Source of the DNA: Mnemiopsis leidyi
Lineage: Eukaryota; Ctenophora; Tentaculata; Lobata; Bolinopsidae
Reading direction: 5' to 3'
DNA length: 63,009 nucleotides
NCBI GenBank assembly: GCA_000226015.1
Contig: JH153789.1
Span: 7,563-70,571 of the forward strand
Position 1 is the first letter of the stretch. Every line of letters starts with the position of its first letter. Positions 1 to 13,282 of the stretch are shown here, in pieces. The notes beneath the pieces are model-generated. The model searched no databases, was not told the DNA's origin, and worked only from the letters and a program-made list of their open reading frames with translations. Position numbers and translations under genes: made by a program.

Positions 1-774
1 GTCAAAATATCGTGGTCATCATACCCCCCCCCCCCCCCCCCCCTTACTATTCAAACATGCGAAGTGCAAACTGAAGCTGTCTGTGTTACATACCGTACTG
101 TTCTCCCTGTTCCGTCCCTGGAATTTGATGCACAATAGCAAAAGCTATCACACAGGTTTCATTCTTATCAACACCCTTATTCTTTATAAACTGTAGAACA
201 TTCTGATGTTTTTATATTTTGAGGAAGACTACTTCTGTGCCAAAATCGGTAACGTCAATATACTTTATAGCAATGAAATATTTGGAATGGACATTCATGT
301 TTTTGGACACACTTAACTTGATGGATGAACTTGAATGAAGTGAAGCAGACAGCTTGGCAGGGAATTCTGTTCTAACTTTTTTTTCTGTGACAGCGGTAAG
401 TCAAACACGATTTTACATGTCCGTATTATCACCAAAATATCACAACAATCAAGCAGAAAATACGAATCGTTCATTAAAATCTCTCGCAATCAATCTCCTG
501 CTCGTGCAAGCGCAAATTGAACAAGCAGGTTTAATCAAAGTTAATTTTTCATTTCATAGAATTACCAGCTTAAATATTTGATCTTCCCCTTATATTTTTT
601 AAATATTACCGTTGTAGCAAATCAGCATTGCTTCTATACTGTATTTGATAATCCTCCAGCTGTATCGCTGTAAGTATAAACGTATTGGTAAGTTCTGAAA
701 TGATATCCCACCCTAAGTAAAATTCTCGTGTTAAAAACAGTGTGACAGTAAAAACCACTATTTCTGAAAGCTAG
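1..774. other. Non-coding flank with poly-C tract
   Basis: I see no convincing exon here. A homopolymeric C run lies at about 27-43. Short open frames lack codon structure, splice sites or recognisable motifs. The stretch is the 3' flank of the minus-strand potassium channel gene, whose stop codon is at 775-777. Confidence 0.5.
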
Positions 775-2886
775 TCACGCATGTGGTTGGCCCTGTAAGG
801 AGGCTCCGTCTGCGTTATTGTAAAAATATTTGTCTTTGTTGATCAGCAGACTCCCCCTGGCCTCCTCCGCTGAATCTAGTGACGTCACATCGGAGGAGGA
901 AACGTCACTTTTCCTGCGATCTGCCTTGGCTGGCCAAGGTAACCCGCCTCTGGCGTTCTCAGCTGAATCGTATGAGGGCACTTCACGCTGCGTGACGTCA
1001 CGCTTCCTGACGTCAGTAAGCTGCGTGACGTCAGTACGCTGCGTGATGTTAGAACGCTGCGTGACGTCACGCCACGGCTCTTGCCGGCTATTGGCCCGGT
1101 TTTTCCTTACGTCAACCAGAGCTTCGCTCCTTATTTGGAACACTACCCGAGGTGACTGCGCCTCGTCGTTGTCTTCGTCTTCGCTTTGTATGACAGGAGA
1201 AAGTTTACTCCGTTTGAAGTTCCTTTTCTTGACCTCGTAGGCGTAGTTGAACTTGGTGATGATGATGGTCATGGGGAGTGTTAGCACTACTAGAGAGAAT
1301 ATCACCAGGATTGATCCTGACAGCTGAAAAGATCAGGGGACTGTTAGGTTTCATCGTATTTTCTTGCAATTATCATAAATGTTGCCAAAATTGGGATTAT
1401 TAAACTTCTGGAACTCTAAACTGTGGAGCTTTTGTTAATGGGGGTATTTGACCCTCTGTTTCCACAAAATATGGTTAACTACCTGTCCAAGCCATGTCTT
1501 TGGACAAATATCCCCGTAACCAACTGTAGTTATCGTAGTCAGCGACCACCAGAACCCCTGAGGAGTAATTAAAGGTTAGTATGGGCCCTATCAGATATCA
1601 GAATGGCAAAAGTTTAGCTTCGTGACACATGAGTTGATTAAAAACAACAAATATCACAGAGAAAGGTATTTCGGCGAGGAATCACATATATGACTTATCA
1701 GAAGCTAGGAAGCACTGTTTCCTAGCTCTTCATTTGCCAAAATTGTTGTGCCCTCCCCAAAATACCTTTCTTTATTATTCTGGAACAATCAACTTACCTG
1801 AGCTATAGAGTAAAACTGCTTCGGGTTATCTACTCTCTCCACATTGTACAAAATAGAGCCAAATATAATTAGTAACATAGAGGTCAGGCATATGATAAGA
1901 ACGATTTCCTGCCAAGCTTGAGCTATGAACTGCATGATGAGGAACATTTCCTTAAAGTATCTGAAGAACTTGACCACCCTGACTACCCTGATCATCCTGA
2001 AAAGCTTCCCCAAGCTTATCAGCACCTCTGATTGGCCCGTTACGTGCAGCGCGTCAAGTATATACTGCACGTAGAACGGGATTATCGATATAAAGTCTAG
2101 GAGATTGATCGGCTCGTTGAAGAAGGTCCAAATGTTTGGCCAGGAGATTGCCCGGAGCACTAGATCGATGGAAAAGAAGAGGGTTATGGTTGTCTGTAAC
2201 CACCACAAATAGTTATAATATTTGTCATTAGGATCGGTAAAGTGTTTGACCAACTTAGTTTCTGTCTCAAGACAGTAGAGTAAGATCCCTGTCAAGATCA
2301 TGCCCATATCGACGGCAGCCCAGACCCCGCTTTCCCACGAATAGGAGGGGTAGTTAAGAAACAGGTGCATCCTCTCCTTCACCGTCCCCGGGATAGAATC
2401 CACACTAGACACCTCACTTTCCTCCTCGTCGTTCAGTCTGAAAAACGCCAGCTCGTCTTTGATTAGTTTGCTGTCCAGTTCGTTGGGCAGAGCTAGTGCT
2501 CCGGTTTGGTAGAACGAGGCGATGTACTCGAACACGATCCTGTTTCTGTCGAAGAAGTAGCAGTTGAGAGCAGGGAGGAAGTAATCCTCGATGTCGCTTG
2601 AACCCAGGAGGGTCTCCGGGTACAGCTTCAAGTCGCTCTCGTGGATGAAGAATTCTCGTCCACTCACGTTCATCCGAACTAGCTTGCTTTTGTCGTTGGC
2701 GCGTCTTCTCCGTTTTTGGCGCTCGACTGCGCCAATGCCGGCAGATATGCCGCGCACCCCCGCGTTCATATCTGGAATAAGAGGGGACATAGGTAAGTTT
2801 TCTTGGTTGCCTTGAATACGTACACGCATATAATTTTGGACAATAGACATTTGAAGTCGTTCATATGGTTCACATAAAAACGTCAT
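775..2886 (-). CDS. Voltage-gated potassium channel (Shaker-type Kv)
   Basis: Three exons: 2886-1798, 1557-1483 and 1323-775, all phase 0, about 570 aa. It is a K+-selective plasma-membrane channel subunit expected to tetramerise through an N-terminal T1 domain (residues ~68-152). S1 is ~187-207, S2 ~226-248 and S3 ~260-280. S4 (~291-312) carries R297, R300, R303, K306, R309 and K312 at every third position. S5 is ~316-347. The 25-codon middle exon encodes the pore helix and the filter TTVGYGD. S6 starts the last exon and has LPMT where most Kv channels have a PVP-type hinge. The cytoplasmic tail contains DVTQR-like repeats. Start chosen as the first ATG of the T1-containing exon; an upstream exon cannot be excluded. 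The Kv subfamily is not resolved. Confidence 0.9.
880..1069. repeat. Coding repeat made of TGACGTCA palindromes
   Basis: Five perfect TGACGTCA octamers (the CRE consensus) lie at 880-887, 993-1000, 1008-1015, 1026-1033 and 1062-1069. They fall inside the last exon of the Kv gene, where they encode part of a DVTQR/DVTS-like tail repeat. Four of them lie within 77 bp, in units of roughly 15-20 bp. Whether they are bound by CREB/ATF proteins or are just repeat expansion is unknown. Confidence 0.8.
1660..1771. repeat. Imperfect inverted repeat in Kv intron 1
   Basis: The outer arms read GAAAGGTATTTCGGCGAGG on the left and the near-complement of this on the right, ending at about 1771. A tighter inner hairpin of the form AGCTAGGAA...TTTCCTAGCT lies at about 1703-1728. 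The total is about 112 bp within the 1558-1797 intron. It could be a small MITE or a structured intronic RNA. I see no clear target-site duplication. Confidence 0.45.
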
Positions 2887-3680
2887 GTTTACGGATTCTT
2901 ACAAAATACGGATTCTCACAAGATACAAATCGCAAGGCTGAAGATCGCCCTAGTTACTGCTAGTGCTACATCATTCGGCATCGACTTCAGGGCTATTGAT
3001 ATTTTAAGGTCTCAAACGTTTGGTCGAATCCTTTCTATTTTCTACTTTTAAAATGTGTACTTTAGTAGTTTCCCTGGATTAGATAAGAAGCATAATTAGA
3101 TAAGAAGCATGTGGGCCTGCTTGAGATACCGTGTCAGGTGTGAGCGACCTGTTTATTTCACTCCAGTATGGCTCAACGTGTTGATGTGTTAAAAGCTCTG
3201 CTGGGCTCCCGTAACAGTCTGTGTACTGCGCTACTGAGAAGACAGCCTGTATATAGGACAGGTATATAACAGGCGCTGAGGTCTTAACACACATACGTCA
3301 CAGGTCACGTGACAGTACGTCACAACACGTGCTCTGACGTGTCATCTCCTTGGTGACAGATTGGAATTCAAGTAAACTTTAAATAACGGAGACCTCTGCA
3401 AAATGCGGTGCGTGGAACAGGTCTAAATAGCAGGGTAGCTGCTATGTGGTCCAGTAAGTGAGAATCACTTACTTGACCTGGGAAGTGGAAAAGTGGAACA
3501 GAAAAAGAATCGCATCTGCACACGTGTTAACTACAGTATAAGTCTTTTTATGGAATTTGAAAACGTCTGTGTGGAGTTATTAAGTTACCAGAGAAACTAA
3601 ATAGTGTACTTGAAATGTCCAGTTTAACTTGTACACAGTTCTGGAGCTGGAAGTTGGGCGGGAATCACGTACTGTTTTGA
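2887..3680. other. Upstream flank of Kv gene, non-coding
   Basis: No exon is recognised. It probably contains the Kv promoter or 5' UTR. At about 3295-3350 there are several short CACGTG/ACGTCA-type motifs (TCACGTGAC, TACGTCAC, CTGACGTGTC). These are noted only as sequence and have no functional support. Confidence 0.4.
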
Positions 3681-3860
3681 AGTGTTGACTTGTTTTTACA
3701 CAAATATGTACCGTCTATATTTACACAAATATATGTACCGTCTATATTTACACAAATATGTACCGTCTATATATTCCTTTGTGCCTGGCTGCTGTCTTGT
3801 TTTTACACAAATATGTAACGTCTATATTCCTTTGTGCCTGGCTGTTGTCTTGAAAACATT
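3680..3860. repeat. Imperfect tandem repeat, ACACAAATATGTACCGTCTATATT-like
   Basis: About five degenerate copies of a 30-60 bp unit share the cores ACACAAATATGTA and CGTCTATATT. A larger duplicated segment contains TTCCTTTGTGCCTGGCTG twice. The open frame through it is a repeat artefact. Confidence 0.65.
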
Positions 3861-3891
3861 ATCTGATGCTCAAAGTAAAATTAATTTATTA

Positions 3892-4605
3892 TGAAAACTA
3901 TCTAGTTATCTAGGGAAGGTATGGACTTTCCAGGGTGATCACCTATCATTTGGAAACTATCTGGATACAAGGGAAACTTTCTATAGTAGCTACTAGGTAA
4001 TCTATCTAGTTACTAGAGATATCATCTAGTTACTATGGAAACTATCTAGTTTCTAAGGAATCTATCTAGTTGCTAGGTAATCTATCTAGTTTCTAAGGAA
4101 TCTATCTAGATACTAGGGAAACTATCTAGTTACTAGTGAATCAATCTAGTTACTAGCGAAGCTATCTAGTTACTAGAGAAACTATCTAGTTACTAGGGAA
4201 ACTATCTAGTTACTAGGTAAACTATCTACTTGCTAGGAAGTCTTTCTAGTTACTAGGGAAACTGGGAAACTATTTGATTACTAGGGATATTATTTAGTTC
4301 CTAGGGAATCTATCAATCACTAGGGAATCTATCTAGTTACTAGGGAAACTATCTAGTTACTAGAAAGACTATCTAGTTACTAGGGAATCTATCTAGTTAC
4401 TAGGGATATTATCTAGTTACTAGTGAATCTATCTAGTTACTAGGGAAACTATCTAGTTACTAGTGAAACTATCTAGTTACCATGGAAACTATCTAGTTAC
4501 TAGTTACTAGTGAAACTATCTAGTTACTAGAAAATCCATCTAGTTATTAGGGAAACTATCTGGTTACTAGAGAATCTATCTAGTTACTAGGGAACCTATC
4601 TATCT
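3892..4605. repeat. Minisatellite, unit ~19-20 bp (CTATCTAGTTACTAGGGAAA)
   Basis: About 35 imperfect head-to-tail copies of a 19-20 bp unit with core CTATCTAGTTACTAG. The copies vary mainly in the last few bases (GGAA, GTAA, AGAA, GAAT). Continuous copies with no spacers make this a satellite and not a CRISPR-like array. Confidence 0.9.
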
Positions 4606-7600
4606 GTAACTACCAACAATCGAATATTCGAATAATCAATGTCTACGGACTAAAAGGAAATCTCATCAAACTTATAGTAAAGGTTTTTAAAGCTTTGATG
4701 CACGATAACTATAGCACGATAGCCTTCAGTATTTCTACTTAATCAGCACATATGATATAATATATGATCGCTGTTTACTTAACATTTATTTAGTATACAA
4801 ACTTATGTAACAATTTTCATTCTGTTAAGATATTTAAGAAGAAGTGGTTAAGCTCGGCTACTAAATATTTAATATTGATTAGCAGGAGAATTAGCAGAAG
4901 GTACTTAGCTTAGTTAATTGACTGCTCGACATGAAAACAATGTGATATAAAGTACGAAACTCTCACACCTAAATGTAATGGACAGAGTGGCACACTCCCT
5001 CTCCCCCCTCTCTATCTCTGTCTCTCTCCCAGTAATCGTTGTAATGGAGCATAATGCGGGAAGGAGCGTTAAGCGCTAGTACTGGAGCATGCAGGCTAAC
5101 CAGTGTTTTCCTCCGCAAACTAACGAGCTGGAGAGAGTTGGTTCAATGACCGGTGCTCTAAAACTACACGCTGCAATACGCCTCATCATTTTGATAGAGT
5201 ATTCTCCAAACCACTGCATAGTCTACTTCACCAATAAAATGTAGAAAATTCCAACTTTTTTTCTTTGTCAGATGTCGAATTTGTTGAATTAGACAGTGTC
5301 CAGATCAGTGTGCTGAAAATTACATGATTCTCCATAGATCGCACGTTCTACATCTGATCTACAATACTAATGTGACAGCATGACTTCAGAAGGTCGAATA
5401 ACACGATGTCATACAATTGTATAATCTATAAATATGTCCTGTTTTTGTTGAAAAGTAGACAGAAACTAAAGTCTGTATGACGTCATCAACTTACTCTGAC
5501 ATCCTATCTTTGAAATGCTCTGCCGTTCAAACTATTCCAATCATTCGCATAACAAAAATAGATATCAACACGTGCCAAATGCCACAAGTTATTTTGCGAC
5601 TACTGATTGGCTTTGACTACGGCTAAGACGTTTTATAAATTGGTACAATTACTCAAAAGTCCTAAACGTTACATAAAAGGCTTTGCTGTTAAAATCCTAG
5701 GATCAACAAAATCTAAACAATACACTACCACGGATACTAGAACGTTCTGCATAACAATAAAAGTTAAATACGGTAGTACCTTGTACTCTCAACTAGACAG
5801 TGCCCGTTAGATGCAACAATTGTTTCGATACCAGGCTTCAAGAACACGTTTAAAAACTTCAAAACAATAATATGTGTAGATGGGAGATCGATTGACAATG
5901 ACCCGGACAATACAGATTGTGCTTGTGTAGCCCGGCTGAAATTCGCGATGCAGTGAGAGTGAAAAGGATGGTCAGTATTCCAAGAGCTGCTGACCGCCTG
6001 CTTCAGCCCCATCTTCCGAATACACTACATTTGTCGCCATTGTTGATGTGCCGAGCCATCAAGCGTCAGCATAAAAATTGGCTAAGTGGTTGCTTTTTTC
6101 AAGTTGGGCAAATAGGCGGCTGTGCGACGGCTTATTGTTAGGGCCAAGTCGGCTGAATGATAAAAGTAATGCACTTTACTCGTAAGATTAAAAGTACGGC
6201 TCGGCGGAAAGGAGCGAAATGAGGTGATTCACAAAGCTTGTTATTATCGAGCATTAAGATTGTGAAGCTTGTAGTTTAAAGGTTGCATGTTCCCGGTAGA
6301 TATCGGTCAACTCATCGTGACGAACTCTCTTATTTTTGTATCTTCCACCGCCTATCAGCTTACATTTTGGCCAATTCTACCCACGTTCTAGCATTTCAGC
6401 TAGATCGTGGAACTTAGATCGCAAAGCTTCTTCTCTAAGTCGGACTAATAGTATCCACTCTCCACTCTAAAGAATTTGTGCCGTGTGGACGCAAGTGGGA
6501 AGACCGGCTAACTAATCGTCCTGAAATAGTCTGTGGGTTTGACGTATATCGTACATATTTCTGTCACAGTGAACTAATTTGCACTAAATATCTCTGCCTC
6601 AACTGTATTATTTTTTAGCGAAATTATTCCATCCTGAGTGCTGCCAGTGACAGGACGTAGTGTGTAGTGGTGCTGTAGATAATGAATTGCTCATTGTCAG
6701 ACTTCGGAGCTCGTTCTATTGCATATCAGTTCATACCACAGAGGATTCATCTTGATATTCTTGTCTTGATGAATGTATTAGAATGCAACTGCATCACTAC
6801 ACTGTTATAACACAAATTTTATTATAACGTGGCAATTTTTCAAGACGAAAAAATTGTAAAATATTCTGCTGAAAAAAATAAGAAATGAAGCAGAGGACGG
6901 TGATCAAATTCAAGGTGGCCATCAAGTTGTCGCAATCTTCAAGATTTGAAACTCGTGGAGGGGCAATCCAAATTTTTAAAGCAACTTTCATATCTGAGCA
7001 ATTAGTAAGGAGAATACCTTTTCCATCAAATTCTTCTGCTTCTAAATTGGCCTTTCAAAACAGCCCCCTCAAATTTCATTTCAGTATTGGAAATCTTCCA
7101 TGATCTCTCTCGAAAACATCAATTCAACGAGTTTTCTGCACGGTCAATAAAGCATCGTGACGTCAAGGAAAACAGCGTGAATTCACACCACGTGACATGA
7201 AGTCATAGACCGTGGTCAAACCTCCACGACGGCAAACCAAAAGGCAGCTAAACTCAGAGAGTAGATTCAAGTTAGGAGTTAAACATCTACAGCGTACAAA
7301 AGAAAGGCAGTAACATTTGGGGTTTCTGGATTCACATGTAATTTCTGAGCAGCAGCACTCATAGCCCTGTAGTACAATAGTTGTCAGTACTGATTGCGTG
7401 TCGAGTATAAATTCTTGCTGCTATGTTTTTAAACTCTAATTGTACCTTTACCTACCTGGGGGCGATAAATGTTGTCTAATTTAACATGAATAATGGTGAC
7501 GTACCGGCTGATTTAAAGTGACTAAGGCAGAATTCAAACACAAGAAAATGTCGTGGGCGGTTGGTCAATAAGTATGAAAATGAAAAAGAGCGAACATTTA

Positions 7601-10600
7601 CTGTTTTATGACAAGCTTGTAGAAATTTCTGGAATTTCACTGTTTGACACTTCAAATATAATACTGCTATCTTGGCCTGTGCCGATTTTGGAAAGTTTTT
7701 TATTGGAAATATTGAAACTTATGTTTCCGTAGTCAGGAATATATTGGCTTTGATGTCGTGCTAAGAGACAGACTTTTCACACTTTCTACGGTTTTGACAG
7801 TCGCACGTACCATTTGATGGAATAGCATTTTCTCTATTAAAATCTTTTCAAAAACGAGGAGTTTTTCTAGCATTATTTATCGGAAATTGATGCACGGCTT
7901 ACATTTTATTTCGATAACCCGAACTTTTCCGGACTGTTTCAACTTATGTTAAGGAAGGATGCAAGCAGGCACTGACACAGTTCTACTTCAAGTTATTTCC
8001 CTAGACGATAAATTATACGCACTATAAGCAAACGCAGCTGTTAACGAGGTAAGAGAAGTAATTCCGTCAAAAATATTTGTCAACGACCCATTAACATGGA
8101 GGGTTTACTTGCTTCACAAATCAGAACAACACAAAAAGCACGACAATTCCAAAACTTACCATTTTCCTTGAGCTTTATGAAGACCATGATTTCCCTCTTC
8201 TGATCGACCCAACCAACAACAAAAACAACACGATCAAGTGTATTCCGCGTGATCAATGTATACTCCGAATGTACAATGTATACTCCGGATGTACAATGTA
8301 TACTCTACACCTGAAAACTGCACAACTGTCCTTGTCCTAGTGCGATAGAGAGTTAAAACAAGACGAGCATATTCTGCCGGCTAGACGGGGATATGTGTGG
8401 AGCTGCCAGCTAGTTAGCTTGTACTCAATAAGACGCGGTTCAACGTGCAACTGTGTACCCGGTTAAACAGCGTGTGTGAGCTACAGGTGCACACTCTCCG
8501 TCACCGGTAGTGGCCCGGGACTAGACGCGATGGACCGGGATTTAAAATTTGAGTTAAACTGCACAGAATATGACTCTTAAAGATAATTTGAGTAGTCTGG
8601 CAATCAACACTTTCTGCCGTGTTGAACTGTGGCAGGACACGTTACCATGGCCACGAACGTGGATTGGTAGGAGCTGGTCACGTGATCCGCTTCCTGTTAA
8701 ACTATTGGCCGAACTTACTCCTGACATGCTTATCATGGCAAACACATGAACCGAACCAAAACACTTATTTATAGGTGAAAACTGCAGCGCGGTGCCGTTG
8801 AAGGGACCCAGGTAAAATTGGCAGTATTTTTGGCAGGACAAACTGATAACGGATGTCGGGCAGTGTAATCACTCCTTCCACAAGCCTGTCAGCTGTCCGC
8901 CGGTAACAATTTGAGAAGCAGAGCCAACCCGGGTTACCATGGTAACGGTTAACCTACCGCTACGTCGGGTGGGGTATCAGTAACGAGTCGGCGAATTAGC
9001 GCCGACAGAGATCAACTCTAATTAGGCGAAAAAGTGGCGCCCGACAAGAGCTCCGTCTGTGGAGAAAGTGGGAGAGAAAAGTACTACAGATCAAACAAGC
9101 AATTAGAGAAAGATAAGCGTGGAGATACAAAGTACTACACTGCCTGCCTGGAGCTGTCTAATGAGATAATAGCCCAGCAAAACTGTGATAGAATTTGCCG
9201 CGTGAAAATTGGACTCCTCCGCCGTGCGAGTACAAGCTGCCGTTAATGGGTGCAAACACCTCCTCCTCCCATCCTGCTCTGATAGACGCCGTGTTGCAGA
9301 CACACGGCTATAAGGATAATGGAAATAAAATAAGGAGGGTTGTGAGTCAAAGGAATCGCCGCGATCTTGGTTCATTTTGATGACTATTGTGTCTTGTGTC
9401 ATCAGGCCATGTGACAATATTGTGTATCATTTCGAAGAGTGGCCGGCCAAATTTCCAGACTAAATTAATGGACATTGGACTGTCCTATTGCTCGGATAAT
9501 GATCGCGGTGACGGAACTTCATTAACCGGGAATTCACAACTATATCAATTATATCAAGATGTTGCGAGTTCAACTTCAACAATGGGTTTCACATACAGAA
9601 ACACGTATTTGCAGCTGTGTGGGACCGATAATATTCACGCCCTGGTAATTAACCAGCTTATTAATAAATTAGACTTGCATGTGCAAACTATGTGACGTAA
9701 CATAATTTCACATTTGATACATGGCATAGGGTAAGGGTCGTGAAATCATGGCCCAATTTAATAAACTTGCTCAAACACTTCATCCCTTTCCCAGACCTGA
9801 ATTGACAAAGGATTAGGACAAACAGGATGATATAAGAAAAAGATAGAGTGTTGATGGCAAAAAATGTTAGGAAAAAGTTCCCATCTAGGCAATTTTAAAC
9901 GGAATGGATGCTGCTTTAATTCCACAGTACTCGACATTAATGACTGTAGTAACTGGGATTAATTACACAACACGTATTGTCTAGAAATACCCCCTACAAG
10001 CCAGCAACACGTATACCAATTAAAGTGCAATCGTTGCTCGGGATATAAATGTTTATTTCCTATATCATCATTAAGATTGGAACTTCTCAGTACTTGCATT
10101 GGCAGGACGAAATTCGCAACAAAGTTAATGACGGTAACTAGATTATAGTCCTTTTTCCTTTTTCAAGAAGGATGTATTGAGTTTTAAATAACTAAATACT
10201 TTAAATCTCTATTGTCTTGTCAAATTATGTCTCTTATAATTCTAGAGACCGTCTAAATTTTAAGTTTTTCATAAACTGACCGATACGATGTCAAATCTGT
10301 AATTTGGTTGGCAGATTAAAGTCACGTGACAGAAATTAGCCAATCACAGAGCGTGATCGGGTGGTTACCGCTAACCTCGGTCGGTGCACTATTCAATTGA
10401 GGTTAATTTGTAAATTTACTTATTGTGGGCAGCCGTATAAGAACAAAAGAGTATTTAAAAACTTTGGGGGTAAATGATCGACATATTCGATATCGCACGA
10501 TTAACAGGATTTTTGACGACCAGGACATCGTTCAGGAGCCTTGTACTTTCAATAAATGGACAACCTATATAAGTATACTTGATCATATCTTCGTGGACGA

Positions 10601-10614
10601 TTATTAGGAATTGA
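4606..10614. other. Gene-poor stretch, nothing coding recognised
   Basis: I find no exon I can support in these 6 kb on either strand. Open frames here are short, lack flanking splice sites and show no family motifs. Minor features are a CT-rich tract at ~4997-5030 and two near-copies of AATGTATACTCCG at ~8254-8304. The region could hold enhancers or untranslated exons that cannot be called by eye. Confidence 0.4.
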
Positions 10615-10798
10615 GATCCTCCTCCTCCTNNNNNNNNNNCTCCTGATCCTCCTGATCCTCCTCCTCCTCCTCCTCCTCCTCCTCCTCCTCCTCCTCCTCC
10701 TCCTCCTCCTCCTCCTACTCCTCCTCCTCCTCCTCCTCCTCCTCCTCCTCCTCCTCACTCCTCACTCCTCCTCCTCCTCCTCCTCCTCCTCCTCCTTC
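10615..10798. repeat. (TCC)n microsatellite with 10-base assembly gap
   Basis: Nearly pure TCC/CTC triplets with a few TCA or TAC interruptions. Ten Ns at 10630-10639 lie inside it, so its true length is unknown. The arginine-rich frame on the minus strand is an artefact of the repeat. Confidence 0.95.
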
Positions 10799-13282
10799 TC
10801 CAGCCCCTCTTCTTTTCTTACACTGCCTTCGAATAACTACTTTCGAATTACTGATAAATCATCTCCAATTTCAAGTTTCAGCATTGATTGTTAAATCATT
10901 AAAGTTTAAACGTACTGCATTATATTGTCCTTATCCTGCTGTATAGGCCATAAGGCCACTGAAGATAAAACATTCCGTTTCAATAGCTGGCGATTAGTGC
11001 TTTCCAAATTTCCACGCTGCTGAAATGTCCGCACTCTTATAAAATGTGAAATTCTCGTCAAGCCAACACGCCTGAGCCTTAGAGAACTCTGATTTTGTAA
11101 GGAATTAGTTAGGATTCCTGTCACCTGTTGTCAAATTCCAGACTTTTGTTAAAGATGTTGTCTTTATCTAGACAGTTGTTAATATGACCGGCTGTTTTTA
11201 CATAGAGGGTAAGTCACATGACGGGCGATTCATGTTGCCAGAAAAAAGATGAAGGCATAGAAAAAATGAGGTGTTAAATATATCAATCAGACATTGAACG
11301 GTAGTAAACTGGAGGTGTAATATATAAATACATGGCATAATTTTTTTGCGCTTTACAAAACGACTACTATTAGCTTAATAGAAACAGGTTTTCTAATTCA
11401 AGGTTTTAGTTTTACAAAAAAAGTCTGTCGCTTCATTGAATTCAGAGTTTAACTTCTGAATCCTAAATTCCTTAAATTAAAAAGTCTGAAAAAACCATTC
11501 GAATAAATTTCGGATCAAGAGGAACGGCAAACGGAATTTAACGTTAAATTCAAAGTTATAAAGTAACTGTGAAAGCATTCAGTAATTAGTATCATAGCAT
11601 TTATTTGAACTGATTCTTAGCTTGAGGTATTATTCATTTCTTCTTAAGATTTACAGTAGAATAAAGTTTTTTTGATAATATTAATAGTAAAAATTGTACC
11701 TGATAGTGATTTCGTTACATCTTAACCCCAGGACTGCAGTTTCAATCACCACTCATCTGGTTTATTTTCGATTTAAATGTTGTTTATTTTGCAATTTTCT
11801 TCAGCTCGGGATGAAAGATCAGAAATCAAGTCGACGTGGGCTCCTACAGAACTAGCTACTCGACTACTATAGGACTACTATAGAACTACTATAGAACTTC
11901 TACTACTAGGACGCCATGATAACGGGTGGTATCTAAAGAGCGGTGTCCGCACTGGTTAGAGTCCTTGGTTTTAGTGATTATTTCAACAGACAGATCATCA
12001 GTCACCCACGCCGAGCTTGATTGGCAGCTAAAGATTTGACAGCTTACTTTGTTGTTTTACTTTATTTCTATGTCGCTAACATAGTACAGTATAGTGGTCT
12101 GATGAAGCTGTCGTATTGACGTAACACGAGAGAAATTGATTAACAATTATTCCCTATCTCATTTTTAACCTGTAAGTGTTAAGTTGAGAAGAAGTATATA
12201 ACACTTCAATCAACCTTAATTTGTTGGTCATGAAAGTGAAAGTGGCCAAGTTTCTTTTCGAATTAAAGCTAATTTAGCTGCAGAATACTTGAAAGCGTGG
12301 ACTTTAATTGGCAATGAACATTAAATAAACATAAGGTACGTTATCGTTTACTTTTAATCTTCCATCTCTATATTCACGCTTTTGTATAACCCGGCCCAGA
12401 TACTTATTCTGATTATTAGTTTTCCGATACCTTTCAGTTCTACTTCCAGTTCCACCAGTTTATCTAAACGTTAAAGTCACGACTCTCTCAATTTGTTCAG
12501 GCCGAGTTGATTTTGGAGTCATGGTCAAAGAGACAGAGACTATTCAAACGATTCTCAGTACTGAAAACTGGGGCTATTGGATAAGAAGTATCTTGAGGAC
12601 TGGGTGTTGTCTCCGACAAATAAAGAGCGAAAAAGACAGATAAAACATAGCGTATATGGTTTGATTTTGACTGTGACAATGTAAAACAACATTTAAATAT
12701 TTGTCAAATATGTTAAAATTCTATTGTTATCTGCTACAATTCTAACAATTAAGATTCAATGTTGAATGTTTGTTGAAGTTTTGAAATATTCAAAACGAAA
12801 AAGAGATGCGCTTATTAAAATTGAATTCAGAGATCAATCAAAAGTTTCCTAATCATCCTTTTTTATTAAGATAACTCTAAAGTAATATGATTAACTATAA
12901 ATATAATTACTGCACCATCACTGCAAATTATCGTAATCGTATAACTTATAAAAACTGGTATTCATTTAAACCGATATATGATATTATTTAATCTGTGAAT
13001 AAAATATAAACCGTCATAAATTAATAACAATTGTGAGCTATGGATGTTCTCAAATCTCGTTTAGCCTCTGAGCATTTTCTGAGTTTCAATCCCATTCGAA
13101 TTTCGACGAGTCTTACAAATAGGAGTAATTGAAATTTGTAGCTCATGATTTTTCTTGATTGAATCTGAATATCATGTGCTCACGACCCATCTTCAATCTC
13201 CTCTTCTTCAGAATAAAAGCTCTCAAATTATATGATATAAGATCACCGGCAAGGCCTGCCAGTACCACTACCACTCCCACTC
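10799..13282. other. Non-coding, AT-rich
   Basis: No supported exon. It includes short tandem CTACTATAG repeats near 11862-11905. It is the 3' flank of the minus-strand membrane protein gene at 13283. Confidence 0.4.

Noticed and set aside
830-1240. 136-codon plus-strand frame
   Set aside because: It is antisense to the Kv C-terminal exon, whose S6 sequence, splice acceptor and stop are clear.
3892-4605. CRISPR-like or integron-like array
   Set aside because: The repeats are contiguous with no unique spacers and lie in animal DNA; it is a minisatellite. The same applies to 37697-38300 and 41441-42675.
9034-9695. Cluster of 60-100 codon frames on both strands
   Set aside because: No consistent splice sites, domains or strand preference; treated as chance frames.
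10549-10758. Poly-arginine frame
   Set aside because: Product of the TCC triplet repeat with an assembly gap.
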